A DNA stretch of 64,000 nt from 0-14-0-80-60-11 sp049322355 (GCA_049322355.1 JBMORG010000014.1:13638-77637); one strand, 5' to 3'; shown: positions 51,623 to 61,286, counted from the stretch's first letter. The notes: generated from the sequence alone by a model not told the origin. Translations and numbers: made by a program.

Positions 51623-54055
51623 ATGTTTTTCCCTAGATCGGACAATAGCCAGGGAAACTTGAACCACGAGCCACCGGAGTCATGCCAACCTGGACCGGCA
51701 ACAGCGGTCCGGCCAGTGGCTCGGCCCCTGGTACCGGTCACCCTGGCCCTGATGACGGGTATCGTAGCTCCGGTCTGGGGTCTGTCTCTGCCGCAACCCT
51801 ATCTGCTGGCGGGAGTTCTCGTTCTTTGGGTCGCCCTGGCGTTTCTCTGGTGGCGACGGCTTCCAGCCCGCTTACTGCCGTTGTTCTTCTTTGGGCTCCT
51901 GGGAGTGGCGTTTTATCAGCAGGCCCGGCAGCCCTATTTTCCTCCCGAAAATGTCATCAATTTGCCCCAGGAGCAGGAACTAAGCCTCATGGGCCATCTT
52001 AACCGCCCCGGTAAACTGGGGGAGGACCGGGTCCAGCTTTTCATGGCGGCCGAGGCCTGGCGGAGTCCCTGGGGCTGGCGGCCGGTCTCGGGCAACCTCC
52101 TGGTAGTGGCCTCGGGGGTGGAGCGCCCGCCGGTGGGTACCGGCCTGGTGGTCAGGGGCCGCCTCCGTACCCCTGGTATGCTGCATAATCCGGGGACTTT
52201 TGACCGTCCCCGCTATTTGGCGGCAGACGGGCTGTTTTTGGAGGTCAGGCCCAAGGACCCGCAGCATCTGACTTTCTTAACCTCTACCGCCGCCTATCCC
52301 CTGGGGGAGAAGCTGCGGGGAGGGATTAGGGAGCAGTTGCGGGCTCTGGACCCCGCTTGCCGGGCCATCTTTCTGGCCATGCTCTTGGGAGACCAGGGCG
52401 AAATCACCCCGGAAATGCGCCGGAATTTTGCCCGCACCGGCACCAGCCACCTGCTGGTCATCAACGGCCTGCACCTGGGCATGGTGGCCGCGGTCACCTA
52501 TTTTCTCTGTTTTTGGGCGCTCCGGCGCTTCCCTTGGCTGCTTTTGAGAATTAACGTGGTAAAGGTCGCCACGCTGGTGGCGGCCATCCCGGTGGTCTTC
52601 TATGCCTGGGTAGCCGGCGGCTCGCCTTCCACCCAACGGGCCGAAGTCATGGTGCTGGCTTATCTGCTGCTGGTCTTCCTGGGGCGTCCCAAGGAGGTCT
52701 GGAGCGCCCTGGCCCTGGCGGCCCTGATCATCCTGACCCTCTGGCCGCTGCGCCTTTTCGCCATTTCCTTTCAGCTCTCCTTTGTTGCGGTAGCCGCCCT
52801 GATTTACCTGGTCCCCCGCTTGGTGAAAACCGATAAAGAACGGGGGCCGGACCACCACGCAGGCGCATTTGCCAGCCTGTTGTTCCGGGGCAAGGAATGG
52901 CTGGCGGTGTCGGTGGTGGCGGGATTGGCTACAGCCCCCCTGGTGGCTGCATATTTTCATGTGGTCTCCCTTCTGGGCATCCTGGTTAATCTGGTGGCCA
53001 TTCCCCTGGTCCTGCTTCTGGCCTTGCCTCTGGGAGAGGCCGCGGTGATTGCCCAGGCCTTTTCTCTTACTCCGGTGGCCCAGGGGCTGCTCTTAGCAGG
53101 CAAACTCCCCTTGTGGCTGGGGTACCAGACGATTCAATGGGGAGCACGGGTTCCCGGCAGCGCCATCTTCATGCCCACCCCCACCTGGCTGGAGATCGCC
53201 CTTTATTATCTTATCCTGATTCTGGTCTTTGCGCCCCGGCGCAGTTATTTGACCTGGGCCGGGGCCGGCCTGTCGGTTCTGGTTATGGTGACCGCCGCAT
53301 TTCTACCCCTGGCCACAGTCCCTCAAGCCCTGGAAGTGACTTGCCTGGACGCCTACGGGGGGTTCCGGGGGGTGGTGGTCAGCCCAGAGAATCGCCGTCT
53401 GGTGGTCTCTGCAGCCGCGCCCACCTGGCCTGGGCAAACTTCCCCAAAATGGGGACCTCTGCCGGGGTATTGTCATTGGCGTCAGTTTCGGCGACTGGAC
53501 TTGGTGATGGCTTTAAATTTAAGTGATGCAAATGCCGGGGAACTGCTCACTCTGGCGGAGGAGTTCCAGGCAAAATCTTGGTGGTACGGTGGGCGGGGGC
53601 GGGAAGGACCGGCCTACTGGGATCTCTGGAATTACCTGGGGGACCGGGGCCAGGCGCCGGGGAACCTTATGAGAGGGCATCCTCCCCCATCTCTTGGCAG
53701 TGTGGACCTAAAATATTTGAAGTTGACCTCTGAAGAAGGCCTGGCCCTGGAAGCCGGATACCAAGGACGCCGGGTCTTGCTAATCCCTCCGGCCAGAGGA
53801 CTGGCAGGCGACGACTTGCCGAGCATGACGGGTCCCTTGGAAGCTCTGATTATCCCAGCGGAACTGGGCGACCCCAAAAACCGCAACCTGATCTTGGATC
53901 GTTTGAACCCCCGGCGGATTATCATCTATGGCGACCCTGGCCGGTCGGGGACCGCCCGGACCACCTGGCCCATCCCTTGTCAGTTTACCCGGGAGGGGAC
54001 GGTGAGCGTTTACCTGGACTCCTCTGGAGTCACCACCCGGCAGTGGCGGCCTTGA
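51623..54055 (+). CDS. comEC: ComEC/Rec2-like DNA uptake channel with degenerate nuclease domain
   Basis: An 810-residue inner-membrane protein for DNA uptake. DUF4131-like N-terminal soluble region, then the competence domain LFLAMLLGDQGEITPEMRRNFARTGTSHLL followed by many helices. The usual C-terminal metallo-beta-lactamase domain is recognisable by position (LEVTCLDAYGGFRGVVVSP), but its metal motif is lost: instead of SHPDADH the sequence reads LNLSDANAGEL. The channel is probably intact while the nuclease is inactive. No other com genes lie nearby. Confidence 0.85.
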   Translation: MFFPRSDNSQGNLNHEPPESCQPGPATAVRPVARPLVPVTLALMTGIVAPVWGLSLPQPYLLAGVLVLWVALAFLWWRRLPARLLPLFFFGLLGVAFYQQARQPYFPPENVINLPQEQELSLMGHLNRPGKLGEDRVQLFMAAEAWRSPWGWRPVSGNLLVVASGVERPPVGTGLVVRGRLRTPGMLHNPGTFDRPRYLAADGLFLEVRPKDPQHLTFLTSTAAYPLGEKLRGGIREQLRALDPACRAIFLAMLLGDQGEITPEMRRNFARTGTSHLLVINGLHLGMVAAVTYFLCFWALRRFPWLLLRINVVKVATLVAAIPVVFYAWVAGGSPSTQRAEVMVLAYLLLVFLGRPKEVWSALALAALIILTLWPLRLFAISFQLSFVAVAALIYLVPRLVKTDKERGPDHHAGAFASLLFRGKEWLAVSVVAGLATAPLVAAYFHVVSLLGILVNLVAIPLVLLLALPLGEAAVIAQAFSLTPVAQGLLLAGKLPLWLGYQTIQWGARVPGSAIFMPTPTWLEIALYYLILILVFAPRRSYLTWAGAGLSVLVMVTAAFLPLATVPQALEVTCLDAYGGFRGVVVSPENRRLVVSAAAPTWPGQTSPKWGPLPGYCHWRQFRRLDLVMALNLSDANAGELLTLAEEFQAKSWWYGGRGREGPAYWDLWNYLGDRGQAPGNLMRGHPPPSLGSVDLKYLKLTSEEGLALEAGYQGRRVLLIPPARGLAGDDLPSMTGPLEALIIPAELGDPKNRNLILDRLNPRRIIIYGDPGRSGTARTTWPIPCQFTREGTVSVYLDSSGVTTRQWRP

Positions 54056-54567
54056 ACCTTAGAGTTCAAATTAAGGGCGGTCCAGCTTTGTAAAAAGAGC
54101 CTTTTGCAAAATTTAGCCCCAGGCTTTACCCTGCCGTTTGCACAGACTGGAAAGTCTGTGCAAACGGGTTCTATTTAGCAACCAAGAAGAATCTTCGGTT
54201 TTGTGGATTTTTAAGAGGCTCAAAAGTCAGTAATTCCCTCCCCCTTGATAGGGGAGGGTTAGGGTGGGGGTGAAATAATTCATAAGTTTCGTAAAGTTAC
54301 CCTTCCACTCCTCTTAATCCCCTCCCCCAAGGGGAGGGGAAAATGACTCTGTATAGAATTTATAAGGTTCAAGGCTAAGCTCACTCTACCGACTTTTTCA
54401 TAATTTTGAGAGAGCCAGAGTCTCATGAGCGACCGCTTCAGAAATGATTGCGTTTTTTCCGTAAGGGCGACCTGGTTATCCGCCCTAGAGCGGTATGAGA
54501 CGCAATCGGCCTTCAAGTTCTAACTTCGGCACGTCAGAGCCATTTTTGCCGATTCTCTCCCAAATCT
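54056..54567. other. Spacer with family B repeat
   Basis: A 512-base convergent spacer between comEC and the FmdB-type gene. It contains a family B repeat at 54231-54343 and a hairpin AGACTGGAAAGTCT near 54145. No coding signal seen. Confidence 0.5.
54231..54343. repeat. Dispersed G/C-rich repeat, family B, with G-quadruplex motif
   Basis: A G-rich arm at 54251-54270 fits a four-tract quadruplex pattern; the C-rich arm CCCCTCCCCCAAGGGGAGGG follows. Confidence 0.8.
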
Positions 54568-54732
54568 TTAGCTTTTCCGGGAAGTCTTGGGAATAAACGA
54601 GCTCATCTGTTGCTTTACTTCCTTGGAGTTACATTTGGGGCAGGTGATCTGGCCCGTCTCGAATTCCTTGAGGCTCATGATGCGCGTAAACTGTTCTCCG
54701 CATTTGACGCAGGCGTATTCATAGGTGGGCAT
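54568..54732 (-). CDS. FmdB-type zinc-ribbon protein
   Basis: A 54-residue protein starting MPTYEYACVKCGEQF with the FmdB/CxxC-CxxC zinc ribbon: Cys in YACVKC and ITCPKCNSKEV. It ends in a basic SFIPKTSRKS. Such small regulators are common and of poorly known role. ATG 54732 has GGAGAAG upstream. Confidence 0.9.
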   Translation of the reverse strand: MPTYEYACVKCGEQFTRIMSLKEFETGQITCPKCNSKEVKQQMSSFIPKTSRKS

Positions 54733-54871
54733 GACACTTCTCCTTAGCTCTGGTATTGCGTTAGCCTAACTAGATAATAATGGGTTCGCCGTTTTCTGGC
54801 AAGAGACGCAAGGCTCCGGGAAAAGATTTCTGGCACATTTTTGTATCAAAGACAGAATTCCCAACTATTGT

Positions 54872-55735
54872 CTACGGTTCAGGCTCAGATGCAGGCAGAA
54901 GCAGCATCCCGGGCATCAAACTTCGGGCTGTCAAGAGATTGACCCATTCATGACCCTGGTGCTGCTTTGGCGTCTCCATAATAGCTGCCTCGGGTTTGAG
55001 CCAGGGATGGCTAAAAAAGTGGCGCAATCCCGCCAAACCGATGGCTCCCCGCCCCAGATGCCAGTGGCGGTCCCGCCGACCATTGCAGGGAACCCGGGAG
55101 TCGTTGAGGTGGATAATCTTCAAAGCGTCCAGTCCTGGCCCCCGGACAATGTCGGACAGCAGCCGGGCAACTCCGTGGGGAGAGCCCAGGTCATATCCCG
55201 CGCCCCAGGCGTGGGCGGTGTCCAGGCACAGCCCCAGGGGAACGCTGCTCAAGGTGATAATCCGTTCCAGATGTTGAAACCGCCAGCCCAGTTCTTGCCC
55301 CTGGCCTGCGGTATTTTCCAGGAGCACCAGGGGTGGGGGCGGCACCTGAGACACCGCCAGGGCCAAGGCCCGGGCCACCCTTTGAAAGCTGGCTTCCTCC
55401 AGCGGCCCGTGGCCGGGATGCACCACCAGGTAATCGGCGGCTAAATCTCGAGCCAGGGCCAGCTCCCGGAACAACCGCTGGCTGGATAAGCCGTAGAGGG
55501 CTGGGTCAGCCGCAGCCAGGTTGGGCAGATAGCCGAGATGGACTACGAGAGGACTAAGCCCGGCCAGGCACCGGGCCTGGATAAAATCCCGAATTTCTTT
55601 GGGGGGCACCTCTCGCCACTTCCAGCCCCTGGGGTTTTGGACAAAGATCTGGAGCGCCTGGCAGCCCAGAACCTGGGCTTGGGTGACTGCCCGTCGCAAG
55701 GACCCGGCAATGGAAAGATGGAAGCCTAAGCGCAT
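54872..55735 (-). CDS. nfo: Endonuclease IV (deoxyribonuclease IV)
   Basis: A ~287-residue TIM-barrel AP endonuclease for base-excision repair. Family blocks are GFHLSIAGSL, QIFVQNPRGWKWR, LVVHLGYLPN, LLENTAGQGQELG, GLCLDTAHAWGAGYDL and HLNDS with RHWHLGRGAIG, which together supply the three-zinc ligands. ATG 55735 starts at the usual MRxGxHxS; longer starts exist (ATG 55765, TTG 55825). It is monocistronic. Confidence 0.92.
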   Translation of the reverse strand: MRLGFHLSIAGSLRRAVTQAQVLGCQALQIFVQNPRGWKWREVPPKEIRDFIQARCLAGLSPLVVHLGYLPNLAAADPALYGLSSQRLFRELALARDLAADYLVVHPGHGPLEEASFQRVARALALAVSQVPPPPLVLLENTAGQGQELGWRFQHLERIITLSSVPLGLCLDTAHAWGAGYDLGSPHGVARLLSDIVRGPGLDALKIIHLNDSRVPCNGRRDRHWHLGRGAIGLAGLRHFFSHPWLKPEAAIMETPKQHQGHEWVNLLTARSLMPGMLLLPASEPEP

Positions 55736-55943
55736 AAAAGACTTGGGGCGAAAAGGGGAAAGCATCCCCTGATTCAAGGCGCAGTATTTGAAAAACCCGG
55801 CTTCTTCTAAGGCCACTTTCCTCAAGAACTACAGAGAAATCTTTGTAATTCCCTTTTTACCTTCTACTCTTTTCCCCTTTTTTTCTTATCAGTTGCCTAC
55901 GATAAACATATGATACTACCAGAATTTCTGGTATACAAAAAAG

Positions 55944-57044
55944 ATGAATTACCCCGTGATGTTTCGCTCCCCCATCCTGGAACGCTATGTGGGCCGGGAG
56001 TTCCTCAAGCTCATGGGCTTAAGCCTAGTAACCTTCGTGTCCCTCTTTATCATCGTGGATTTCTTTGAGAAGATTGACCGCCTTGTCCGCGCCCATTTGG
56101 GAGCGGAAGAACTCTTGGCCTACTTGGTGCTCAAGCTCCCTTTCGCCATCGGTCAGGTTCTCCCCGCGGCGGTTTTGTTGGGAGTTATGCTGACCTTCGG
56201 CCTTATGTCACGGTCCCACGAAACCATGGCCATCAGGACTTCAGGCCTGAACATTCTGTCTCTGATCCGGCCCACTATTATTTTTTCCGGCTTAGTGGCC
56301 CTGCTGCTCTTGGCCCTGAATCTTTACCTGATACCGTGGAGTCAGGGCCAACTCAACCTGTTCTGGCAGACCCAGGTGGACAAGAAGCCGCCCCGGAACC
56401 TGCTCACCATGGAACATTTCTGGTACAAGGGTGATCAAGCCATATATAACATAGTGATGTTCAGGAAAGATATTGAGACCATGGAGGGGCTAAAAATTTA
56501 TCTCTTCGATCCCCAGTTTCATCTGGTGCAAATCGTGGCCGCGGCCCGGGCCCAATGGCAGGGAAACCACTGGCGGTTCTACCAGGGCTATATCCAGAAT
56601 TTTGACGCCACCGGGGCAGTTACCGGGGAAAAATTCCAGGAGCGGGATTTTACCCTCACAGAGCAGCCCAAGGATTTTGCCGAACTGGAAAAGAAGGTCA
56701 CGGAAATGGACCTCAATGAGCTCTATCGCTATGTCAAGCGCCTGGAACGGGACGGCTATAAATCCACACCCTACCGGGTGGACCTTTACAGCCGTTTTTC
56801 CCTGTCAGTGACCCCCCTGGTTCTGGTAATTTTAGGCCTGGGGCTGGCCCTGCGCCATGAACAGATTCACATTACTTCCATGGTGGCGGCAGGACTGGGG
56901 CTGATGTTCGGGTACTGGCTATTTTTCGGATTTTGTGCCTCCTTCGGCCAAGCGGGGACCCTCCCTCCGCTGTTGGCCGTCATCACTCCCCATCTGGCCT
57001 TCGGCGTTCTGGCCCTGATATTGGTGCGTCAGGTTACCAGATAA
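55944..57044 (+). CDS. LptF/LptG family LPS export permease
   Basis: A 366-residue membrane protein with six helices in two groups of three around a periplasmic beta-jellyroll (about residues 135-260). Start ILERYVGREFLKLMGL and VLPAAVLLGVMLTFGLMSRSHE are typical of YjgP/YjgQ proteins. With LptB they form the ABC transporter that extracts LPS, so the organism has an outer membrane. Partner genes are not in the window; whether it is LptF or LptG is undecided. Confidence 0.9.
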   Translation: MNYPVMFRSPILERYVGREFLKLMGLSLVTFVSLFIIVDFFEKIDRLVRAHLGAEELLAYLVLKLPFAIGQVLPAAVLLGVMLTFGLMSRSHETMAIRTSGLNILSLIRPTIIFSGLVALLLLALNLYLIPWSQGQLNLFWQTQVDKKPPRNLLTMEHFWYKGDQAIYNIVMFRKDIETMEGLKIYLFDPQFHLVQIVAAARAQWQGNHWRFYQGYIQNFDATGAVTGEKFQERDFTLTEQPKDFAELEKKVTEMDLNELYRYVKRLERDGYKSTPYRVDLYSRFSLSVTPLVLVILGLGLALRHEQIHITSMVAAGLGLMFGYWLFFGFCASFGQAGTLPPLLAVITPHLAFGVLALILVRQVTR

Positions 57045-57543
57045 CGCGTTGCTTACTGCGACATCTCCCATTTTATTCCGAAAACCAGTGGGGGAAGCCT
57101 GCTCTTCGTATCAGTTAATAAAGGGCTGATTTCCGGGGCAGCGAGATTGCGGCCTAAGATAAAAAAAAGGGGTCCACACCCAACCGACATTATACTATAG
57201 GTAAAGTAACAAAATATCAATTAGTTATTAAATAAAGAGATTGACTCACAGACCTAACGGGTAAATTCAGCTCAACTCCAGTTGGAGGATTTTGGAAAAA
57301 TGCAATAATATGCCCCGTAAATTTTCATATTTTTATTGTCATCCCGCTGGATTTTGTGCTATCAAAGGGAATCTGAAATCTCTGATGGAGTAGAGTTTTA
57401 ATAATAAATCGCAACCCCCAGTCAGGGGGAGAAAAACAACTTAAAGGGGGGGATGGGCGTCGGGGTACCCATTTTTCCAAATTATTGGCGCGTTGTTAGG
57501 GGAAAGTTAGCCAACCGCAAACCAGGAGAAAGGGAGAGGAATT
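57045..57543. other. Spacer upstream of the HU gene
   Basis: A 499-base spacer. It is AT-rich from 57170 to 57400 and should contain the HU promoter; a CCCCC-AGTCA-GGGGG stem lies at about 57416-57431. No coding signal seen. Confidence 0.5.
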
Positions 57544-57816
57544 ATGACCAAGGCAGAATTGATTGCGCAAGTGGCTGCAGAGGCTCAGGTAAGGAAGGTG
57601 GACGCGGAAAAGGCCATAAACAGCCTGATCAGGATTGTTTCAGAGTCTCTTAAATCTCAGGGCCGTTTGGCGTTAGCAGGCTTTGGCACTTTTATGGTGA
57701 CTGAGCGCAAGGCTCGGGAAGGTCGGAATCCCCAGACAGGCAGCCCTATCAAGATTCCAGCCACCAAGGTGGTGAAATTTAAGCCGGGGAAGCAACTGAA
57801 AGACTCAGTTAAATAG
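57544..57816 (+). CDS. HU-family DNA-binding protein
   Basis: A 90-residue nucleoid protein with the HU/IHF fold: MTKAELIAQVAAEAQVRKVD, GFGTFMVTERKAREGRNPQTG carrying the DNA-inserting arm and the Pro of RNPQTG, then ATKVVKFKPGKQLKD. It bends and packages DNA. AGGGAGAGG precedes ATG 57544. Confidence 0.97.
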   Translation: MTKAELIAQVAAEAQVRKVDAEKAINSLIRIVSESLKSQGRLALAGFGTFMVTERKAREGRNPQTGSPIKIPATKVVKFKPGKQLKDSVK

Positions 57817-58197
57817 CCAGGCAGTTTTCGGGCCATCCTGTCGGCTACCCAGGTTAAACCTCCCTGGGAAGGCCAACACCGGGATCTCCGGCGGCTCCCC
57901 CCGTTGGGGTCCGGAAGGGCGGGAATGGCCTCACCGACGAGAAGATTCCGAGTATCGCAAACCCTCGGCCGATCACAAACGGGCAGGGCCGAATCGGTTT
58001 GTGGAGATACTCGTTGAAGATGGAAGGCTTTATCGGAAGGGTACCCCCCGATGGGCAGAGTGGGCACCGTGGATTCAGAGAGTATTAGATGTATTAAAGA
58101 GGTATGAGAGCCGCTTTTCGACCTCGGGCGGACCCAGCGATAAAGCCATAACTCCCAGACACCCATCACCGAATGTTTTGATTTAGAAATAACTTGA
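57817..58197. other. Spacer after HU gene
   Basis: A 381-base spacer before the terminator at 58198. An open frame of ~125 codons overlaps the end of HU in another frame and continues to 58186, but it has no good start or ribosome site. I treat it as unsupported. Confidence 0.45.
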
Positions 58198-58226
58198 GGG
58201 CGGAACCACATCGGTTCCGCCCTTTA
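58198..58226 (+). terminator. Intrinsic terminator at HU/selA junction
   Basis: Perfect ten-base stem GGGCGGAACC / GGTTCCGCCC with a five-base loop and TTTATT after it, terminating rightward transcription from the HU side. It overlaps the selA stop. Confidence 0.9.
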
Positions 58227-59645
58227 TTCTTCTATGTCGGCCAGCACCTCTTCCAGCATGAGCATGACGGTCTCTTGATCCCCGTCCAGTAGGGTGCGCA
58301 GATCCAGCAGTAACAACCCATGTTCCAGACGGCCGATGACCGGAATGCTGGCTAGTCGCAAGCGGGCTTCCAAGTCCTGGGCGGACAGGGAGGGGATGGA
58401 AAGGGCCAGGGCCCGGCTAAACAGAGGAGCCTGGGGCAGAGAGCCGCCCCCGGCCCGGCCTTCGCTCGCCACCACTTCCACCAGGAGGCGGGAGCCGAAC
58501 CGGCGCTTCATCCTCCTGGCCAAGGACCGGGCCAGTTGATTGAGTTCGGCTACCGGTCGGGTCAACATGCGGAGGGTAGGGATGCCCAGAAGGGCTCTAG
58601 GTTCCTCCATGTAAAGGCGCAGTGTGGCTTCCAGGGCCGCCAGGGTCATCTTGTCGGGACGCAACGCCCGGGTCAGGGGGTTTTTACGCAAAGCCTCAAC
58701 CACCTCTTTGTTGCCCAAAACCAAGCCGGCCTGGGGCCCGCCCAGGAGCTTGTCCCCGGAAAATAGCACCAGGTCAGCCCCGGCCTTCAGGGTTTCCTGA
58801 ACCGTGGGCTCCTTTTCCAGGCCGTATTTACTTAAGTCCACCACACAACCGCTGCCCAGATCTTCCACCACCAGAATATTGTAGCGCCGGCCCAGGGCCA
58901 CCATTTCCGCCAGGGACACTTCCTGGGTAAAGCCCATAATGCGGTAATTGCTGGGATGAACCTTGAGGAGCATGGCGGTTTCCGAAGTGATGGCCGACTC
59001 AAAATCCTTGAGGTGGGTCTTGTTGGTGGTGCCCACCTCCCGGAGGATGGCGCCGCTGGCCGCCATGATCTCCGGCATACGAAAAGAGCCGCCGATCTCC
59101 ACCAATTGGCCCCGGGAGATGATCACTTCTTTGCCCTGGGCCAGGGTGTTGAGGGCCAGAAGCACCCCGGCGGCATTATTGTTGACCACCAGGACGCCGT
59201 CGGCACCGGTCAGTTCTTTCAGAATACCTTCCAAGTGAGCCTGCCGGGAACCTCGACTACCCCGGTCCAGATCGTACTCCAAAGTGTTATAATGGCTGGC
59301 CACTTCCAGTAACTGGGTCAGGCACGCCTCCCCCAGGGGCGAGCGACCCAGGTTGGTGTGGATGATGACGCCGGTGGCGTTGATTACCCGGCGCAGCGAC
59401 GGTTTGGCCGCATCCGCCAAGGCCTGGGACAGCTTAAGGAACAGGCCGGTCTCATCCAAGGTTTGGGGCAATGACTCCGAGGGAGTGGCATTGATAATCT
59501 GGCGCATCTCCGCCAGGACCCGACGAACCACCGCCGTTGCCAGGGCGCGGGGGAGGCGGGAGATGGCCGGAGCCAGTTCACGGTGGCGCAGCAGGTCGTT
59601 CACCTGAGGCAATTGGCGCAAGAGAGCAGCGTGTTTCGGGTCCAT
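58224..59645 (-). CDS. selA: L-seryl-tRNA(Sec) selenium transferase
   Basis: A 473-residue PLP enzyme that converts Ser-tRNA-Sec to selenocysteinyl-tRNA. The PLP Lys is in LFSGDKLLGGPQAG, and INATGVIIHTNLGRSPLG plus EYDLDRGSRGSRQAHLE are diagnostic. It shows that the organism makes selenoproteins; selB, selD and the Sec tRNA are not in the window. The start ATG 59645 has an AAAGGAGCC ribosome site. Confidence 0.95.
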   Translation of the reverse strand: MDPKHAALLRQLPQVNDLLRHRELAPAISRLPRALATAVVRRVLAEMRQIINATPSESLPQTLDETGLFLKLSQALADAAKPSLRRVINATGVIIHTNLGRSPLGEACLTQLLEVASHYNTLEYDLDRGSRGSRQAHLEGILKELTGADGVLVVNNNAAGVLLALNTLAQGKEVIISRGQLVEIGGSFRMPEIMAASGAILREVGTTNKTHLKDFESAITSETAMLLKVHPSNYRIMGFTQEVSLAEMVALGRRYNILVVEDLGSGCVVDLSKYGLEKEPTVQETLKAGADLVLFSGDKLLGGPQAGLVLGNKEVVEALRKNPLTRALRPDKMTLAALEATLRLYMEEPRALLGIPTLRMLTRPVAELNQLARSLARRMKRRFGSRLLVEVVASEGRAGGGSLPQAPLFSRALALSIPSLSAQDLEARLRLASIPVIGRLEHGLLLLDLRTLLDGDQETVMLMLEEVLADIEE

Positions 59646-60008
59646 AGTGGCTCCTTTTAAGAGGAATATGCCATCACGTCTGGAGTCTGTCAAATGAAAG
59701 GTAGGTGTTCCCACGGGAATGGGAACTTGTGCCATAACTCATCAATTAACCCGTGGCGTCCATGGTTAAAATCCTTGGATGGGGGAGAGGCGGGTGAGAT
59801 GGAATAAATCATTCCCCGCTGCTTTCAATAAATTTGCTCCCGTTATTTAAGAATCAATGGTTACGCCCAGGCATGACGCCTGAACCCCTCTATAAAGGTC
59901 AGCAGGATGGGGAAGGTAACCGAAAAGGCTGACGGGAAAATAAGGGTAACTCTTGTAATTGGTTAAAGCATTATTAAAATTAAGAGCGACTTTCTTGGGG
60001 AGGCATCT
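59646..60008. other. Divergent spacer between selA and 60009 gene
   Basis: A 363-base spacer where both genes should have their promoters. No tRNA-Sec or other RNA was recognised in it. Confidence 0.5.
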
Positions 60009-61190
60009 ATGACACAAGCGGCAGCCATCGTCACCGTCCCCGAGGTAGAGCAGATAGCCGCACAGCGCGATCCTATCCTGCGCAACTTACAAATTACCCA
60101 ATGTTATCATGAATTGTCGGCCAGCCTGGCAGGCCGCACCGGCCCCAGCGCCAACTGGTGCACCTTCGCCACCTGGGCCTCGAAGCAAGCCGGACAGACC
60201 ATTCGCCAGGAGGACCTGAGCCGGGCCGTGAAAGCCGGCTTGCCCATGGCACCAGAAATCAGAGCCGCAGTGGATAAGGTCGCCGAAGCCCTAAAGCAGC
60301 TTGGGGCCAAACGTCCAGCGGCGGAACTCCAGGCTCTGGTGTGGGACGCGGTGCATCCCGCCGCGGCCCTTAACCGGGCCAGCGGGGCTGTGGCCCGGGG
60401 GAATCTCAAGGTTTTTGCAGAAATCGGGCGGGAATTCGCCCGGTTTAACGAAATGTGCCTGGCTGACGAAAAATTTCTGGATCAAACAATTGAGGGGTTT
60501 TGCGCGGTTCTGCGCCCCGGTGACCCCCCTGGCGGGCAAGGCTACTTGAAGCAGGCCTTCCGGAGCTACTACCGGTCTTTCTTCGAGACCGATTCCAAAG
60601 TACGGGCCGAACTCCTGCTGCTGGCCAACACTGACATCGGCTTTCACGAGCAGACCCGCCTGCAGCCGGAAATTACCGATGCCCTGGACGCACCCCTGGT
60701 GGACCCCCGGGAATTTGTCGACCGGCTCTTGCAGGCCGCCTTTCCCGGCCGCAGCGGGATAACCGCGCTGGTGGGCAGGTTACTCAGGCGGCTTTTCGGG
60801 CGGCTGACGCCGCTGACAGAAGCCGCAGGGGTCCTTTGGGCCGCGGCCCGTCAGCAAGTGCGCCGGATCATCAGCGAGCACCTGATGACCCTCACCCTGC
60901 CCCTCGGGGTGCGCCTAAGCCTGGGGCAGGACCTTAAGGCCCAGTTCCCACCCTCCCTGGAAAAGATTGTGAACCCGGAGTTGCAGGGCCTGCTGGCCCG
61001 GCTGGACCCCAGCCCGGACAGCCTGCGGGCGACCGGCGCCAGCGATTGGGCCGATCTACCGGAGCGGCTGCACTTCATCATCGACCTGTTCCGGTGCTAC
61101 CAGGAGGCGCCTGAACTCCTGGAGCCGCCTTTTAGACCTGAGCAGGTTGCGGCGTTCAAAGCCGGTAGGCTGCCCGCGGGGGAGTTGTGA
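60009..61190 (+). CDS. Conserved protein of unknown function
   Basis: A 393-residue, helix-rich soluble protein with GGGGAGGCATCT ahead of ATG 60009. Striking blocks are QITQCYHELSASL, SANWCTFATWASKQAGQTIR and ARFNEMCLADEKFLD. I recognise the N-terminal blocks as recurrent in uncharacterised bacterial proteins but know no function or catalytic motif. A TDIGFHEQTRLQPEITDAL segment with a His-Glu pair suggests a metal or catalytic site, but this is speculation. Confidence 0.65.
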   Translation: MTQAAAIVTVPEVEQIAAQRDPILRNLQITQCYHELSASLAGRTGPSANWCTFATWASKQAGQTIRQEDLSRAVKAGLPMAPEIRAAVDKVAEALKQLGAKRPAAELQALVWDAVHPAAALNRASGAVARGNLKVFAEIGREFARFNEMCLADEKFLDQTIEGFCAVLRPGDPPGGQGYLKQAFRSYYRSFFETDSKVRAELLLLANTDIGFHEQTRLQPEITDALDAPLVDPREFVDRLLQAAFPGRSGITALVGRLLRRLFGRLTPLTEAAGVLWAAARQQVRRIISEHLMTLTLPLGVRLSLGQDLKAQFPPSLEKIVNPELQGLLARLDPSPDSLRATGASDWADLPERLHFIIDLFRCYQEAPELLEPPFRPEQVAAFKAGRLPAGEL

Positions 61191-61215
61191 TTTTTGGGTG
61201 AAATAACGTCTTCTT

Positions 61216-61286
61216 GTCATGTTGAGCGAAGCGAAGCATCTCGTATTTTGAGATTCTTCGGTCGCCTTCGGCTCCCTCAGAATGAC
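61216..61286. repeat. Dispersed palindromic repeat, family A
   Basis: GTCATGTTGAGCGAAGCGAA at the left, AGATTCTTCGGTCGCC inside and CTCAGAATGAC at the right, downstream of the 60009 gene. Confidence 0.85.

Noticed and set aside
57817..58186. Open frame of about 125 codons after HU, including a 61-codon part with a GTG start
   Set aside because: It overlaps HU in another frame and has no credible start or ribosome site; composition alone explains the openness.
57657..58211. 184-codon minus-strand frame across the HU gene
   Set aside because: It is the shadow of HU on the opposite strand, and its protein looks like no family.
59646..60008. Searched for a selenocysteine tRNA beside selA
   Set aside because: No 90-100-base tRNA-Sec fold or TCA anticodon arm could be seen.
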